Source: Geothrix fermentans DSM 14018
GTDB taxonomy: Bacteria > Acidobacteriota > Holophagae > Holophagales > Holophagaceae
DNA length: 64,000 nt
Direction: 5' to 3'
NCBI RefSeq assembly: GCF_000428885.1
Contig: NZ_AUAU01000009.1
Location: 1 to 64,000 of the forward strand
Made by a program: the position numbers and the translations under genes
Notes under the pieces: generated by a model
Seen by the model: only the letters and a program-made list of their open reading frames with translations
What the model was told of the DNA's origin: nothing
Database searches by the model: none
Shown here: positions 1 to 7,484 of the stretch, in pieces
Layout of the letters: each line of letters starts with the position of its first letter
Numbering within the stretch: the first letter of the stretch is position 1

Positions 1-6
1 ACCGAG

Positions 7-31
7 CTTGGCGCTGCGGGGCAGCGCCAAG
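7..31. terminator. Stem-loop downstream of the glycosyltransferase operon
   Basis: A perfect 11-bp inverted repeat (7-17 pairs with 21-31) closes a GGG loop. It lies 29 bp beyond the stop codon of the minus-strand glycosyltransferase gene. No T-run follows on either strand, so this is a hairpin-only terminator or mRNA 3'-end stabiliser rather than a classical intrinsic terminator. Confidence 0.45.
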
Positions 32-59
32 TGACAAGGCCTGACCGGGTTGAAGCCAG

Positions 60-731
60 CTAGCACTTCAGAGATTCCCAGGCGATCAGCCAGGTGTCCA
101 TCACCCCCCTGAAATGGCTCCGGTGCGGCCCCGGCTGGTAGATGGCCCGGATGGGGATGTGCGCCCAGCGCAGCTTCCAGTCCGCGGCCTTCATGGCAAT
201 CTCCATTTCGATGGCGAAGCCCGTGGAGCGCAGCTCCAGCCGGTCCAGCACCTTCTTGCGGATCATGCGGAAGCCGCTCTGGCTGTCCTCCCAAGTGACG
301 CCCGCGATGCGGCCCAGGGTCCAGGTGCCCAGGGCATTGGTGCGCCAGCGCTTGGCGGGGATCTTCGCCCGGTCCAGGAAGCGCGAACCGATGAGGAAGT
401 CCGCGTCCGGGTGGGCGGCCAGGTGGTCCAGGAACCGCTGGAGGTCGGCGGGATCGTGCTGCCCGTCGGCGTCCAGGAACAGGTAGAAGTCAAAGCCATC
501 CGGCCGCAGCCGGGCGATGCCCGCCCGCAGCGCCTGGCCCTTGCCGCCGCCCTGCCCCGGCTCCAGGCGCAGCACCTCCGCGCCGTGGGCCGCGGCCACG
601 GACCCGGTCCGATCCGAGGAGCCGTCGTCCACCACCAGCACCCGGTGGAGCGCGAAGGGCCTCAGGCCCTCCAGCACCGGCCCGATGTGATCCGCCTCGT
701 TGTGGGCGGCCAGGATCGCGGCGACCTTCAC
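60..731 (-). CDS. Family 2 glycosyltransferase (polyprenyl-phosphate sugar synthase type)
   Basis: A 223-aa GT-A fold glycosyltransferase. The N-terminus carries the nucleotide-sugar binding pattern AHNEADHI followed by VVDDGSSDRT (about residues 9-44), and FLDADGQHDP supplies the metal-binding DxD-like motif near residue 86. The length and the SGFRMIRKKVLDRL region match the soluble dolichyl-phosphate-mannose-synthase-like subgroup that moves a sugar from a nucleotide donor to a lipid phosphate or glycan. No membrane helices are visible. Its ATG overlaps the stop codon of the upstream M61 peptidase gene by 4 bp, so the two are probably co-transcribed. Donor and acceptor cannot be read from the sequence. 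Confidence 0.85.
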   Translation of the reverse strand: MKVAAILAAHNEADHIGPVLEGLRPFALHRVLVVDDGSSDRTGSVAAAHGAEVLRLEPGQGGGKGQALRAGIARLRPDGFDFYLFLDADGQHDPADLQRFLDHLAAHPDADFLIGSRFLDRAKIPAKRWRTNALGTWTLGRIAGVTWEDSQSGFRMIRKKVLDRLELRSTGFAIEMEIAMKAADWKLRWAHIPIRAIYQPGPHRSHFRGVMDTWLIAWESLKC

Positions 732-2527
732 CGGCGCCGGCTCTGTTTCACGGGAGCGGCGGGAAAGGCCTGGCCATAGGATGCGGCGAACGCGGCGCGC
801 TGGACGGCCCCGGCCCGGGGGTCCGCCATCAGCCGGTGGAAGCGGTCGGGGTTCTCGACCACGGGCACCTCCACCTCGAAGACCCGGCCCCGCTCAGACG
901 CCAGCACCCGGACCTTCCCGCCGGGACCGGGCTCCGCCAGGCCCCGCTGGACCTCCGCGGCGGTGGTGGTCCTCCAGCCGTCCACGGCGAGGACCTCCAT
1001 GCCGAAGCTGAGGCCCGCCTTGGCCGCGGGACTGCCGGGGATCACGTTCTGGATGGCGGGCCCGTTGGCGGCCAGCACCAGGCCCGTCCAGGACCTGGTC
1101 CGGCGCTGGGCCGCCGGATCCTGGGCTTCCCCGGCGCCCAGGGCCTCCCAGGGCGCCTTGGCCTCCATGGCCAGGCCGAAGGCCCGGCGCAGGGGCGCGG
1201 GATCCAGCTCCGCACGGCCTGAGATGTAGGCGTCCCAGAAGGGCGCCGGAGGCTTCCCCGAGAGTTCCTCGAAGGCCCGGCGCACGTCCGCATCCGTGAG
1301 GCCGGCTTCGCCGTGCCGCGCCCAGAGCAGGGCGAAGAGATCGATGAGGCCCGCCTTCCCGCCGCTGCCCTCGCGGAGGGCCGCATCCATGAGCCAGGCC
1401 ACCATCTCGCCCTTGTCGTAGTAGCTGACGGAGCTGTTGGGGCTGAACTCGTGCTGCTTGTAGAAGCGGATCCAGGCGTCCCAGCTGGATTCCTCGAGGC
1501 TCTGCTCCGTTCGCCCCGGGCGCTGCACCTGCTCGGTCCAGCACTTGGCCAGTTCCTTCGAGGTGTGGCTCCATGGCACCACCCCCGCCCGCAGCACGAT
1601 CACGTGCTCCATGTACGAGGTGAGGCCCTCGTGGAACCAGAGCATCTTCGTGGGGTTCTCGCGGCTGTAGTCGAAGGGGCCCAGAACCGGGTCGTGGAGC
1701 CGCTTCACGTTCCAGGCGTGGAAGAACTCGTGGGCCACGAGCTGGTAGAGCGCGAAGTAGCCCTCGGGCTTGTCGAAGGCATGGCTGTCGGCGATGAGGC
1801 TGGTGCAGTCCCGGTGCTCCAGGCCGCCGCGCAGCTTGGGCGTGAAGGTGAAGAAGAAGACGTACCGCTTGAAGGGGAAGCCGCCGAAGAGGGCGCCCGC
1901 GGCCTCCACGATCTTCCGCGTGGCCTCGGCCATGCGGCCTTCATCGCCGTTGTGCGCTCCGGTGAACACCAGTTCGAAGGCCGTGCCTCCGGTCTTGAAA
2001 CCGCGGGTCCGGTAGCTGCCCAGCTCGAAGGGCGAGTCCACGAGCGTGTCGAAGTCCTTCGCCAGGTGGGCGCCCTGCTTGCGGGGAAGGGCCGAGGCCA
2101 CCTTCCACGCCTCCGGGAAGCCCTCGAAGCGCACTTCCACAGGGCGATCGAGCTGGCCCTCCAGGTAGAGGAAAGTGGCGGCGGGGATGATCTGGGCGTG
2201 GGCGGCGTCCACATGGTTGGTCCGCACCGTGAGGTCGTTGCCGTACACGCGGTAGCGCAGCGTGAGGTCGCGCTTCGAGCCGGCCACCTCCCAGCGCTGC
2301 TTGTCGAGCTTCACCAGGGGCCGCTCCCGGCGGCCCTCCAGGACGCGCACACGGTCCACGAACCGGGCGTAGTCCCGCACCAGGTACGAGCCCGGGGTCC
2401 AGGCGGGCATGGCCGCCACGGCGCCGGAGGCCACCGCCTCGGCGGGGAGCGTCAGCTCCACCTCGAAGAGATGCTGGGGCAGGTCCAGCGGACGGAGGGT
2501 GGCCCGGATGGGGGCGAGCTTGGCCAT
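728..2527 (-). CDS. M61 family metallopeptidase with C-terminal PDZ domain
   Basis: A 599-aa protein of the glycyl aminopeptidase (M61) family. The zinc site HEFFHAWNVKR (about residue 266) is the HExxH motif, followed by WFHEGLTSYMEH with the third-ligand glutamate. The N-terminal third is the beta-sandwich typical of the family (PAWTPGSYLVRDYARF). The C-terminus, from about residue 490, holds a PDZ-like domain (GLVLAANGPAIQNVIPGSPAAKAGL). No signal peptide is seen, so a cytoplasmic location is likely. Members remove N-terminal glycine or alanine from peptides. The gene is followed by the glycosyltransferase with a 4-bp overlap and preceded by a TetR regulator 19 bp away. Confidence 0.9.
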   Translation of the reverse strand: MAKLAPIRATLRPLDLPQHLFEVELTLPAEAVASGAVAAMPAWTPGSYLVRDYARFVDRVRVLEGRRERPLVKLDKQRWEVAGSKRDLTLRYRVYGNDLTVRTNHVDAAHAQIIPAATFLYLEGQLDRPVEVRFEGFPEAWKVASALPRKQGAHLAKDFDTLVDSPFELGSYRTRGFKTGGTAFELVFTGAHNGDEGRMAEATRKIVEAAGALFGGFPFKRYVFFFTFTPKLRGGLEHRDCTSLIADSHAFDKPEGYFALYQLVAHEFFHAWNVKRLHDPVLGPFDYSRENPTKMLWFHEGLTSYMEHVIVLRAGVVPWSHTSKELAKCWTEQVQRPGRTEQSLEESSWDAWIRFYKQHEFSPNSSVSYYDKGEMVAWLMDAALREGSGGKAGLIDLFALLWARHGEAGLTDADVRRAFEELSGKPPAPFWDAYISGRAELDPAPLRRAFGLAMEAKAPWEALGAGEAQDPAAQRRTRSWTGLVLAANGPAIQNVIPGSPAAKAGLSFGMEVLAVDGWRTTTAAEVQRGLAEPGPGGKVRVLASERGRVFEVEVPVVENPDRFHRLMADPRAGAVQRAAFAASYGQAFPAAPVKQSRRR

Positions 2528-2546
2528 GGCGTCCTTCCTCGGCGGG

Positions 2547-3248
2547 TCAGCCCTGCAGGCCGTAGAGCCAGCGGCGGGTCACCCACCGCACTTCCTCGCC
2601 GGTGATCTGGTACTGGGGGTCCCGGAGCTTCTCCTCGATGAGGGCGCCCACAAGGGAGGTGAACAGCAGCACCTCCTTGCGGGCCTGCTCCAGGCCCGTG
2701 CCGAAGACATGGTCCATGAAGAGCCCCAGCGGACTCAGCCCCTTCTCCACCAGGGGCATGAGGTCGCGGAAGCCGGAATCCGGCGAGGGCACGGCGATGG
2801 ACCGCAGGATGAAGCCCGTGAACTCCTGGCTCTCCAGGAGCAGGTCCAGGTAGGCCTGGGCCAGCTTCACGCAGGCCTCGTCCACCGCTTCCTTCCCCCG
2901 GACCGGGGCCGCCAGGAAGGGCTCGACGAGCTTCTGGATGCGCACAGCCATGGCCGAGAGCGACACGAGGCAGAGCTGGCGGAAGAGGCCCTCCTTGCTT
3001 CCGAAGTGGTAGTAGAGCGTGGGCTTCGAGACCCCGGCCTCCTCGGCCACCTCCTTCACCTGCACGCCGTCGTAGCCCTTGGCCGCGAAGTGGGAGAGCG
3101 CCGACAGCAGCAGGCGGGCCTTCAGGTCGCCGCCCTCGCTGAGCCGCGCCAGCGCCTGATGGAAGCTAGCGCCGGCATGGGCCCCGAGCGCGTCGGGTCC
3201 GAAGACCGGCACCATCTCTTTGAGACCGTGGTCAGGAACAGTGGACAT
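2547..3248 (-). CDS. TetR/AcrR family transcriptional regulator
   Basis: A 233-aa regulator with a TetR-type helix-turn-helix at about residues 45-90, including GYDGVQVKEVAEEAGVSK and TLYYHFGSKEGLF. The C-terminal domain is helical and ligand-binding in this family; its ligand is unknown. The N-terminus is about 30 residues longer than usual, so a later start is possible, although no better internal ATG is evident. It lies directly upstream of the M61 peptidase and may control that operon and itself through the dyad at 3280-3296. Confidence 0.88.
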   Translation of the reverse strand: MSTVPDHGLKEMVPVFGPDALGAHAGASFHQALARLSEGGDLKARLLLSALSHFAAKGYDGVQVKEVAEEAGVSKPTLYYHFGSKEGLFRQLCLVSLSAMAVRIQKLVEPFLAAPVRGKEAVDEACVKLAQAYLDLLLESQEFTGFILRSIAVPSPDSGFRDLMPLVEKGLSPLGLFMDHVFGTGLEQARKEVLLFTSLVGALIEEKLRDPQYQITGEEVRWVTRRWLYGLQG

Positions 3249-3279
3249 AGGCTGCCTCGAGGGACAGTCCAGGATGCCA

Positions 3280-3296
3280 TGACCTACCAGTGGTCA
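3280..3296. promoter_or_regulatory. Candidate TetR operator upstream of the tetR-like gene
   Basis: The 17-bp sequence TGACCTACCAGTGGTCA has 5-bp perfect arms (TGACC/GGTCA) and sits 32-48 bp upstream of the regulator's start codon. Size, spacing and the TGACC-N7-GGTCA form fit an autoregulatory TetR-family operator. No convincing -35/-10 pair was identified next to it. Confidence 0.45.
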
Positions 3297-3332
3297 GAAG
3301 ACCCCAGGGGGCGCAGAAATTCCCAAAAACCT

Positions 3333-3929
3333 TTAGTGAACCGCGGACCGCCAGGGCTGCGCCTGGATGACCTCCGCCTCGCGGTCCAGCCACCAGTCCA
3401 GGCGCTGCCGGGCAGCCTCGCGGCCGAACCGCTCCTCCGCCAGGCTCCGGTAGGCCTGGGCGTGGCCCGCCTCGCAGCGCTCCAACTCCAGCAGGAAGCC
3501 CAGCCAGCCGGCGGATCCCAGGGTGAGGTGGCCCGTGGCGGCCCGCTCCAGCAGCCAGAGCCGCTCACAGCTCCGGGCCTCGATGACCGCCGCGATGAGC
3601 AGCTGGTCCAGCAGGCCCTTGGTGGCCAGGCGGTGGAGGGCCTGGGCGTAGGGATTGCCCCGGTCAGGGAGCAGGGTCCAGCCGAAGCCCTGGAGGCCCT
3701 CCAGCACCCGGCGGTAGTGGTCCAACTCCTCGTCCGCCAGCCGCGCCAGCAGGCCCGGGGCGCGGGCCATGTCGCCCAGGTGCCGGGCCAGGTTCAGGGC
3801 CGTGAGGGCCGCCTTCTTCTCGCAGTGGGCGTGATCGGAGAGCAGGGCCTCCGGGTCCGCCAGGGCCGCCTCGGCCCATTCGGAGGGGGTCTCGGCCCGG
3901 AGGGCCAGCGGTGGCGCGAAGGCGGTCAT
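3333..3929 (-). CDS. miaE: tRNA-(ms2io6A)-hydroxylase-like di-iron protein
   Basis: A 198-aa protein matching the MiaE family, which hydroxylates the isopentenyl group of 2-methylthio-N6-isopentenyladenosine at tRNA position 37. The ferritin-like four-helix bundle carries di-iron ligand motifs: DHAHCEKKAA, DEELDHYRRV, IEARSCERLW and ELERCEAGHAQAY. The length resembles the shorter Pseudomonas-type members. The ATG at 3929 overlaps the stop of the upstream EamA gene by 4 bp (ATGA), and the reading frame continuing upstream is a shadow of that gene. Translational coupling to a transporter is probably incidental. Confidence 0.8.
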   Translation of the reverse strand: MTAFAPPLALRAETPSEWAEAALADPEALLSDHAHCEKKAALTALNLARHLGDMARAPGLLARLADEELDHYRRVLEGLQGFGWTLLPDRGNPYAQALHRLATKGLLDQLLIAAVIEARSCERLWLLERAATGHLTLGSAGWLGFLLELERCEAGHAQAYRSLAEERFGREAARQRLDWWLDREAEVIQAQPWRSAVH

Positions 3930-4774
3930 GGACGTCCTCCGGACAGGCCATTGAGCCCCAGGGCGCAGGCGATGACCGCCCCGCCGGCGGCCAGCCTCGG
4001 CCAGTCCACGGCTTCGCGGAACACCAGGCCCGAGGCCAGGATGGCCAGGGGGATCTTCACATTGTTGAAGATGGCCAGGGTGCCGATGTCTGCGCGGCGC
4101 GCCCCGGCGTTGAAGAGGAAGAAGCCCAGGCCCGAGGCCACGGCGCCCAGGTAGACCAGCACCACCCACTGCCGAAGCCCCATGGCCGCGATCCCGGCCC
4201 AGGGAATGGAGGGCGCGGCCATGGCCACGGCCACCGCGGAGGCCCCCAGGTAGAGCAGGCCCATGAGGTCGCGGTCCCGCTTGCCGGACCCGGGCGCCAG
4301 GCGCCGGTAGAGCACCTGGCCCAGGGCGAAGCAGAGGTTCGCGGCCTGCATGGAGAGAAAGCCCAGGAGGAGCCCCTTCCGCCCCAGGCCCGACCACACG
4401 CAGATGCCCGTCCCCAGCACCGCCAGGGCGGCCGTGAGGAGGAACATCCACGACATGCGGCCTTCCATCAGATCGCTCACCAGGGTCACGAAGAGCGGCG
4501 TGAAGATGGTGAACAGCGCCACCTCCGAGGACTGGAGCCAGCGGAAGGAGGCGATGTAGAGCAGGTACATCAGGCCGAACTGGAGGGCGCCGATGCCGGC
4601 GAAGGCCAGCACCTGCCGGCGGGACAGCCCCTTCACGTCCATGAAGGGGAGGAACACCAGGGCCGCGAGGAGGGTCCGGGCCGCGGTCACGAAGGGCGCC
4701 CCGAGCCCGCTCACCTGGGCCGTGAGCCCGAAGGAGAGGGCCCAGAGGATCGAGACGGCGAGCAGGAGGGACAT
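3926..4774 (-). CDS. EamA/DMT family transporter
   Basis: A 282-aa integral membrane protein with about ten hydrophobic helices in two repeated EamA halves, the drug/metabolite transporter architecture. The first half begins LLLAVSILWALSFGL and the second GFLSMQAANLCFALGQVLY. Substrates in this superfamily include amino acids, amines and metabolites and cannot be deduced here. The ATG at 4774 was chosen because the protein then opens directly with the first helix; the longer frame runs into the DUF2520 gene 24 bp upstream. It is co-oriented with that gene and with miaE. Confidence 0.85.
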   Translation of the reverse strand: MSLLLAVSILWALSFGLTAQVSGLGAPFVTAARTLLAALVFLPFMDVKGLSRRQVLAFAGIGALQFGLMYLLYIASFRWLQSSEVALFTIFTPLFVTLVSDLMEGRMSWMFLLTAALAVLGTGICVWSGLGRKGLLLGFLSMQAANLCFALGQVLYRRLAPGSGKRDRDLMGLLYLGASAVAVAMAAPSIPWAGIAAMGLRQWVVLVYLGAVASGLGFFLFNAGARRADIGTLAIFNNVKIPLAILASGLVFREAVDWPRLAAGGAVIACALGLNGLSGGRP

Positions 4775-4797
4775 GGCGCTCCGGGTGGTTCGAGGGT

Positions 4798-5433
4798 TCA
4801 GCCGAGGCTTCGGCCGAGGTTCAGGAAGATCTGGCGCCAGGGCTCCGGCAGGGCCTCCGCGTCCCGGGCGATGGTGGCCTCGTCGCCGCGCACGAAGGGG
4901 CCCGTCCGGCCGGCGGCGCCGTGGGCGGCCACGTTCCGCAGCGTAGCCTCGGCCAGCGGGAGCAGGCCCCGGCCCGGCAGGGCCACGCCCCGCGCCCGCA
5001 GCAGGGACTCGGCCCCCAGCCACAGCGAGGCGGCGTGGCCCGAGCTGAGCACCGCCGCCGCGTGGTAGAGGGGCTTCAGCTCCGCCGGGAGGTCGAAGGC
5101 CACGAAGCCCAGGTCGCCGAAGGCCCGCCGGAGCCCGTCCGGCACTGCGCCCGTGATGGCCAGGGGCGTGCCCGTCCAGTCCCGGGCCCGGCCGTCGAAG
5201 CTCGTCAGGGGGTGGGCGCAGGGCGCGCCCGGCAGGTCCAGGCTGCCGGACAGGTGCACGCAGCGCCCCGGGAATTCGGCGGCCAGCCTCTCCAGGGCCC
5301 GGTCCGGCACGGCCAGGAGCACCAGCCCCTCCGGCCGGGCGCCGTGGTCCAGCAGCGCGGCCCGCGGACCCCAGGCCGCCGCCAGCGCGCGGCCGGCACG
5401 GCCACGGCCCAGGATGGTGAACTCGGGCGTCAT
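4798..5433 (-). CDS. DUF2520 domain protein with NAD(P)-binding Rossmann fold
   Basis: A 211-aa protein. The N-terminal Rossmann segment (TILGRGRAGRALAAAW, glycine-rich nucleotide loop) is followed by LVLLAVPDRALERLA and LSGSLDL, as in ketopantoate/pyrroline-5-carboxylate reductase relatives. The C-terminal half (LYHAAAVLSSGHAASLW) is the DUF2520 helical domain. Proteins of this type are often annotated as NADP-dependent oxidoreductases of unknown substrate. ATG 5433 is preferred over an in-frame TTG at 5451; neither has a clear Shine-Dalgarno sequence. Confidence 0.8.
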   Translation of the reverse strand: MTPEFTILGRGRAGRALAAAWGPRAALLDHGARPEGLVLLAVPDRALERLAAEFPGRCVHLSGSLDLPGAPCAHPLTSFDGRARDWTGTPLAITGAVPDGLRRAFGDLGFVAFDLPAELKPLYHAAAVLSSGHAASLWLGAESLLRARGVALPGRGLLPLAEATLRNVAAHGAAGRTGPFVRGDEATIARDAEALPEPWRQIFLNLGRSLG

Positions 5434-5460
5434 GGGGATAGTGTGGCGCAAATCGGTGAT

Positions 5461-5498
5461 CAGTCTTCAGTCTTCAGTCTTCAGTCCTCAGACTCCAG
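5461..5498. repeat. TTCAGTC-type short periodic intergenic array
   Basis: The word TTCAGTC is repeated with a 7-nt period, then decays into TCCTCAGACTCCAG. It lies between the divergently transcribed DUF2520 gene and the helical unknown gene. A related GACTCCAG/CTGGAGTC motif occurs at 51922-51946. It belongs to the group of short-word intergenic repeats found at several places in this window. Confidence 0.6.
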
Positions 5499-5599
5499 CC
5501 TCCTTACACTGTCTCCATGCCGCGCCCCCAGCAGGCCCGCCACGGTGTCGTAGACGTAGTGGACTCCAGCCTCCTTACACTGTCTCCATGCCGCGCCCC
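5491..5599. repeat. 38-bp exact direct repeat duplicating a start region
   Basis: Bases 5491-5528 recur exactly at 5562-5599, a 71-bp period. Each copy contains CCTTACACTGTCTCC, an ATG and the next nine bases. The second copy supplies the start codon used by the downstream gene. The first copy's ATG is out of frame with it. The 33 bp between copies resemble nothing recognised. Confidence 0.85.
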
Positions 5600-6289
5600 T
5601 CCCCCACTTCCTGGGCCCTGCCGCCCGAGGCTCCCTGGCCGAGGTTCCTGCGCATGCTGCGGCATCCGGAGCCGCCCCGGGGGTGGCTGGAGGCGGCGGC
5701 GGAGCTGCCGGAGCTCCGCAAGCGGCCCCTCCTGCTCCGCTGGATCGCCCAGCACCCCAAGGCGCCGGCCCACCTGCGCTCGGCGCTCATGGCGCGCCTG
5801 CCCTGGCGGGCCCTGGCGGCGGTGGCGGGAGATGCGGCCGCGCATCCCCAGGCGCGGCAGCAGGCCATCGAGAAGCTCCAGCAGCTCTGGGCGGCCATGA
5901 CCCCGGGCGAGCGGCGGAGCCTGGCCCTCCACGCCCCGCGGCCCCTCTGGGCGCTGATCTGGCGGGCCCCCGGCGCGGCCATCCTCGAAGCCTTCCTCCA
6001 GAATCCCAAGCTGGGCCTGGAGGCCCTGGTGGCCCTCATCCAGCCCCCCCTCCGCCCCGCCCAGGCCGAGGCCCTGGCCATCTCGCGCTGGCGCGAGGCG
6101 GGCCCCGTGGCGGACCAGGTGCTGCGCGCCCTGGACCGCAGCCTGGCCCTCCCGGACTCCGGCCTGGCCCTCGGACATGCGGCCCCCTGGATCAGGGCTC
6201 TGGACGAGGACGCCCGCGTCCTGGCCGCCAGCCGGACCCTGACGCCGGCTCTTCGCCGGATGGTGCATCCCCGGCGCGAGGCCGAGTAG
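5588..6289 (+). CDS. Helical repeat-like protein of unknown function
   Basis: A 233-aa protein that I do not recognise. It is rich in Ala, Leu, Arg and Pro and almost entirely helical by pattern. Segments such as LLRWIAQHPKAPAHLRSAL and FLQNPKLGLEALVALI recall the loose HP/NP-containing helical repeats of HEAT/LRR-variant proteins. No catalytic motif, signal peptide or membrane helix is visible. The start at ATG 5588 lies in the second copy of the 38-bp repeat; the frame remains open upstream, but that region belongs to the opposite-strand gene. It converges with elbB, 8 bp apart. Confidence 0.7.
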   Translation: MPRPSPTSWALPPEAPWPRFLRMLRHPEPPRGWLEAAAELPELRKRPLLLRWIAQHPKAPAHLRSALMARLPWRALAAVAGDAAAHPQARQQAIEKLQQLWAAMTPGERRSLALHAPRPLWALIWRAPGAAILEAFLQNPKLGLEALVALIQPPLRPAQAEALAISRWREAGPVADQVLRALDRSLALPDSGLALGHAAPWIRALDEDARVLAASRTLTPALRRMVHPRREAE

Positions 6290-6297
6290 CCCCAGGG

Positions 6298-6975
6298 TCA
6301 GCAGCGCTTGAGCACCTCCGCCACGCAGCGCTCGATGCCGGTCCACACATCGCTCAGCCGCGCATCGTCGAACATGTAGGCCGGCGTGGTGACGAGCTTG
6401 CAGCCCTCGTCGATGACGATCCCGCGTGAATCGGGCGTGTCTTTGTGGTGCTGGCCCAGCTTGGTGACGGCCTCGGCGCAGCCCTTGTCGTTGCCCAGGG
6501 TGAGGTCGGCGGAGGCCTTCCCCGAGAGGGCCAGGGCCACCAGGGCCGGGGCGATGCAGATGGCGCCCACGGGCTTCTTCGCGTCGAAGAAGTCCCGCAC
6601 GAAGGTGGCCACGTCGGGCCGCACGTCCGCCTCGGCGCCCTTGAAGGCGAAGGTGCAGTGGTTCTTGGCCACGCCGTAGCCGCCGGGCATCACCAGCGCA
6701 TCGTAGTCCCCCGCCTTCGCCTGCGCCAGGTCCAGGCACTGGCCCACCCGTGCGATGCGGCTGGACTCCTCAAGGATGTTGCGGGTGGCGCCAGGCATGG
6801 GCTGGCCCGTGGCGTGGTTGATGACGTGGTGCTGGTCCGCGTTGGGCGCGATGCACTGGAAGGCCGCGCCGTGCTGGTCCAGCGCCAGCAGCGTGAGCAC
6901 CGCCTCGCGCACTTCCGCGCCGTCCAGGTGGCCGCAGCCGGCCAGCAGCACCGCGACCTTCGGGGTCTTCGCCAT
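6298..6975 (-). CDS. elbB: Glyoxalase ElbB, DJ-1/PfpI superfamily
   Basis: A 225-aa protein matching ElbB (older name: isoprenoid biosynthesis protein with amidotransferase-like domain). LLAGCGHLDGAEVREAV at the N-terminus and PGGYGVAKNHCTFAFKG in the middle are characteristic. The nucleophile-elbow cysteine lies in PVGAICIAPALVALAL. ElbB has glyoxalase activity, detoxifying small dicarbonyls without glutathione. The start is supported by AGGAGGCTCCC just before the ATG. It is monocistronic by position, with the large non-coding gap upstream. Confidence 0.92.
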   Translation of the reverse strand: MAKTPKVAVLLAGCGHLDGAEVREAVLTLLALDQHGAAFQCIAPNADQHHVINHATGQPMPGATRNILEESSRIARVGQCLDLAQAKAGDYDALVMPGGYGVAKNHCTFAFKGAEADVRPDVATFVRDFFDAKKPVGAICIAPALVALALSGKASADLTLGNDKGCAEAVTKLGQHHKDTPDSRGIVIDEGCKLVTTPAYMFDDARLSDVWTGIERCVAEVLKRC

Positions 6976-7093
6976 GGGAGCCTCCTGATTCTTGGGTCGA
7001 TTATCGCTTGAAAGGCAATCACCAACCGCGGGGAGCGCAGGGTAAAAATCATTCCTGATGATCGGCGAACCTCAGGCAGAGCCAGAAAAGATG

Positions 7094-7115
7094 AGCGCAG
7101 AGGACGCAGAGACGC
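7094..7115. repeat. CGCAGAG-type periodic repeat, left member
   Basis: The sequence GCGCAGAGGACGCAGAGACG is two and a half copies of a CGCAGAG(N) word. Its inverted counterpart lies at about 7429-7457. Together they bracket about 310 bp of non-coding DNA. Confidence 0.55.
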
Positions 7116-7199
7116 CCTTTGGGCGCGCGGAGAGCGCGGGGGGGACTCGACCCACCGTGCGCGGGCCCGCCGAAGGCGGCCTCCGGCGCTGCCGGAGGT

Positions 7200-7257
7200 C
7201 ATGGGGTACACCAGGGCCGCGCGCCTCAAATAGAGCGCGACCCTGGCGCACCCCATG
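7200..7257. repeat. Long imperfect stem-loop in the gap
   Basis: The arm 7200-7222 pairs with 7235-7257 at 20 of 23 positions around a 12-base loop. A perfect 7-bp hairpin (7181-7187/7191-7197) lies immediately before it. The pair could fold into a compact RNA, but direction of transcription and function are unknown. Confidence 0.6.
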
Positions 7258-7428
7258 GAGCCCACGCTTGCGAAGCAGCCATCCCCAGACCAGCCCCAGC
7301 CCCATTCTCAATCCATATGAACCTGTGAAATCCGTGGCCCTGAATCCGTTTCTCCGTCATCTCCGGCTTGAGCCTTTCATCTTGCGAGCACCGGGCTGAG
7401 CCCGGCCGATAAGCGCTGACCATTTTAT

Positions 7429-7457
7429 CTCCGCGTTCTCGGCGTTCTCCGCGGTGA
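7429..7457. repeat. CGCAGAG-type periodic repeat, right inverted member
   Basis: On the minus strand this reads as CGCGGAGAACGCCGAGAACG and continues in the same rhythm. It is the same word family as 7094-7115 but in opposite orientation. It ends 28 bp before the aminotransferase start codon. Confidence 0.55.
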
Positions 7458-7484
7458 GACAGCCGCTTCGTCTACCCTGGTCCC

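Larger units (their letters stand above)
6976..7484. other. 509-bp structured non-coding gap
   Basis: No credible gene lies here. It contains a CGCAGAG-type repeat at its left (about 7094-7115) and an inverted relative at its right (about 7429-7457), with several hairpins between: 7181-7197 (7-bp perfect arms), 7200-7257 (23-bp arms, 20 paired) and 7391-7405 (7-bp arms). AT-richer stretches near 7000-7060 and 7300-7380 could hold the elbB promoter (minus) and the aminotransferase promoter (plus), but no clean hexamer pair was found. Confidence 0.6.

Noticed and set aside
7120-7165. tRNA-like T-arm on the minus strand (GGTCGAGTCC) in the 7.1 kb gap
   Set aside because: The loop is one base short, and no matching acceptor, D-arm or anticodon arm could be found around it; at most a decayed fragment.
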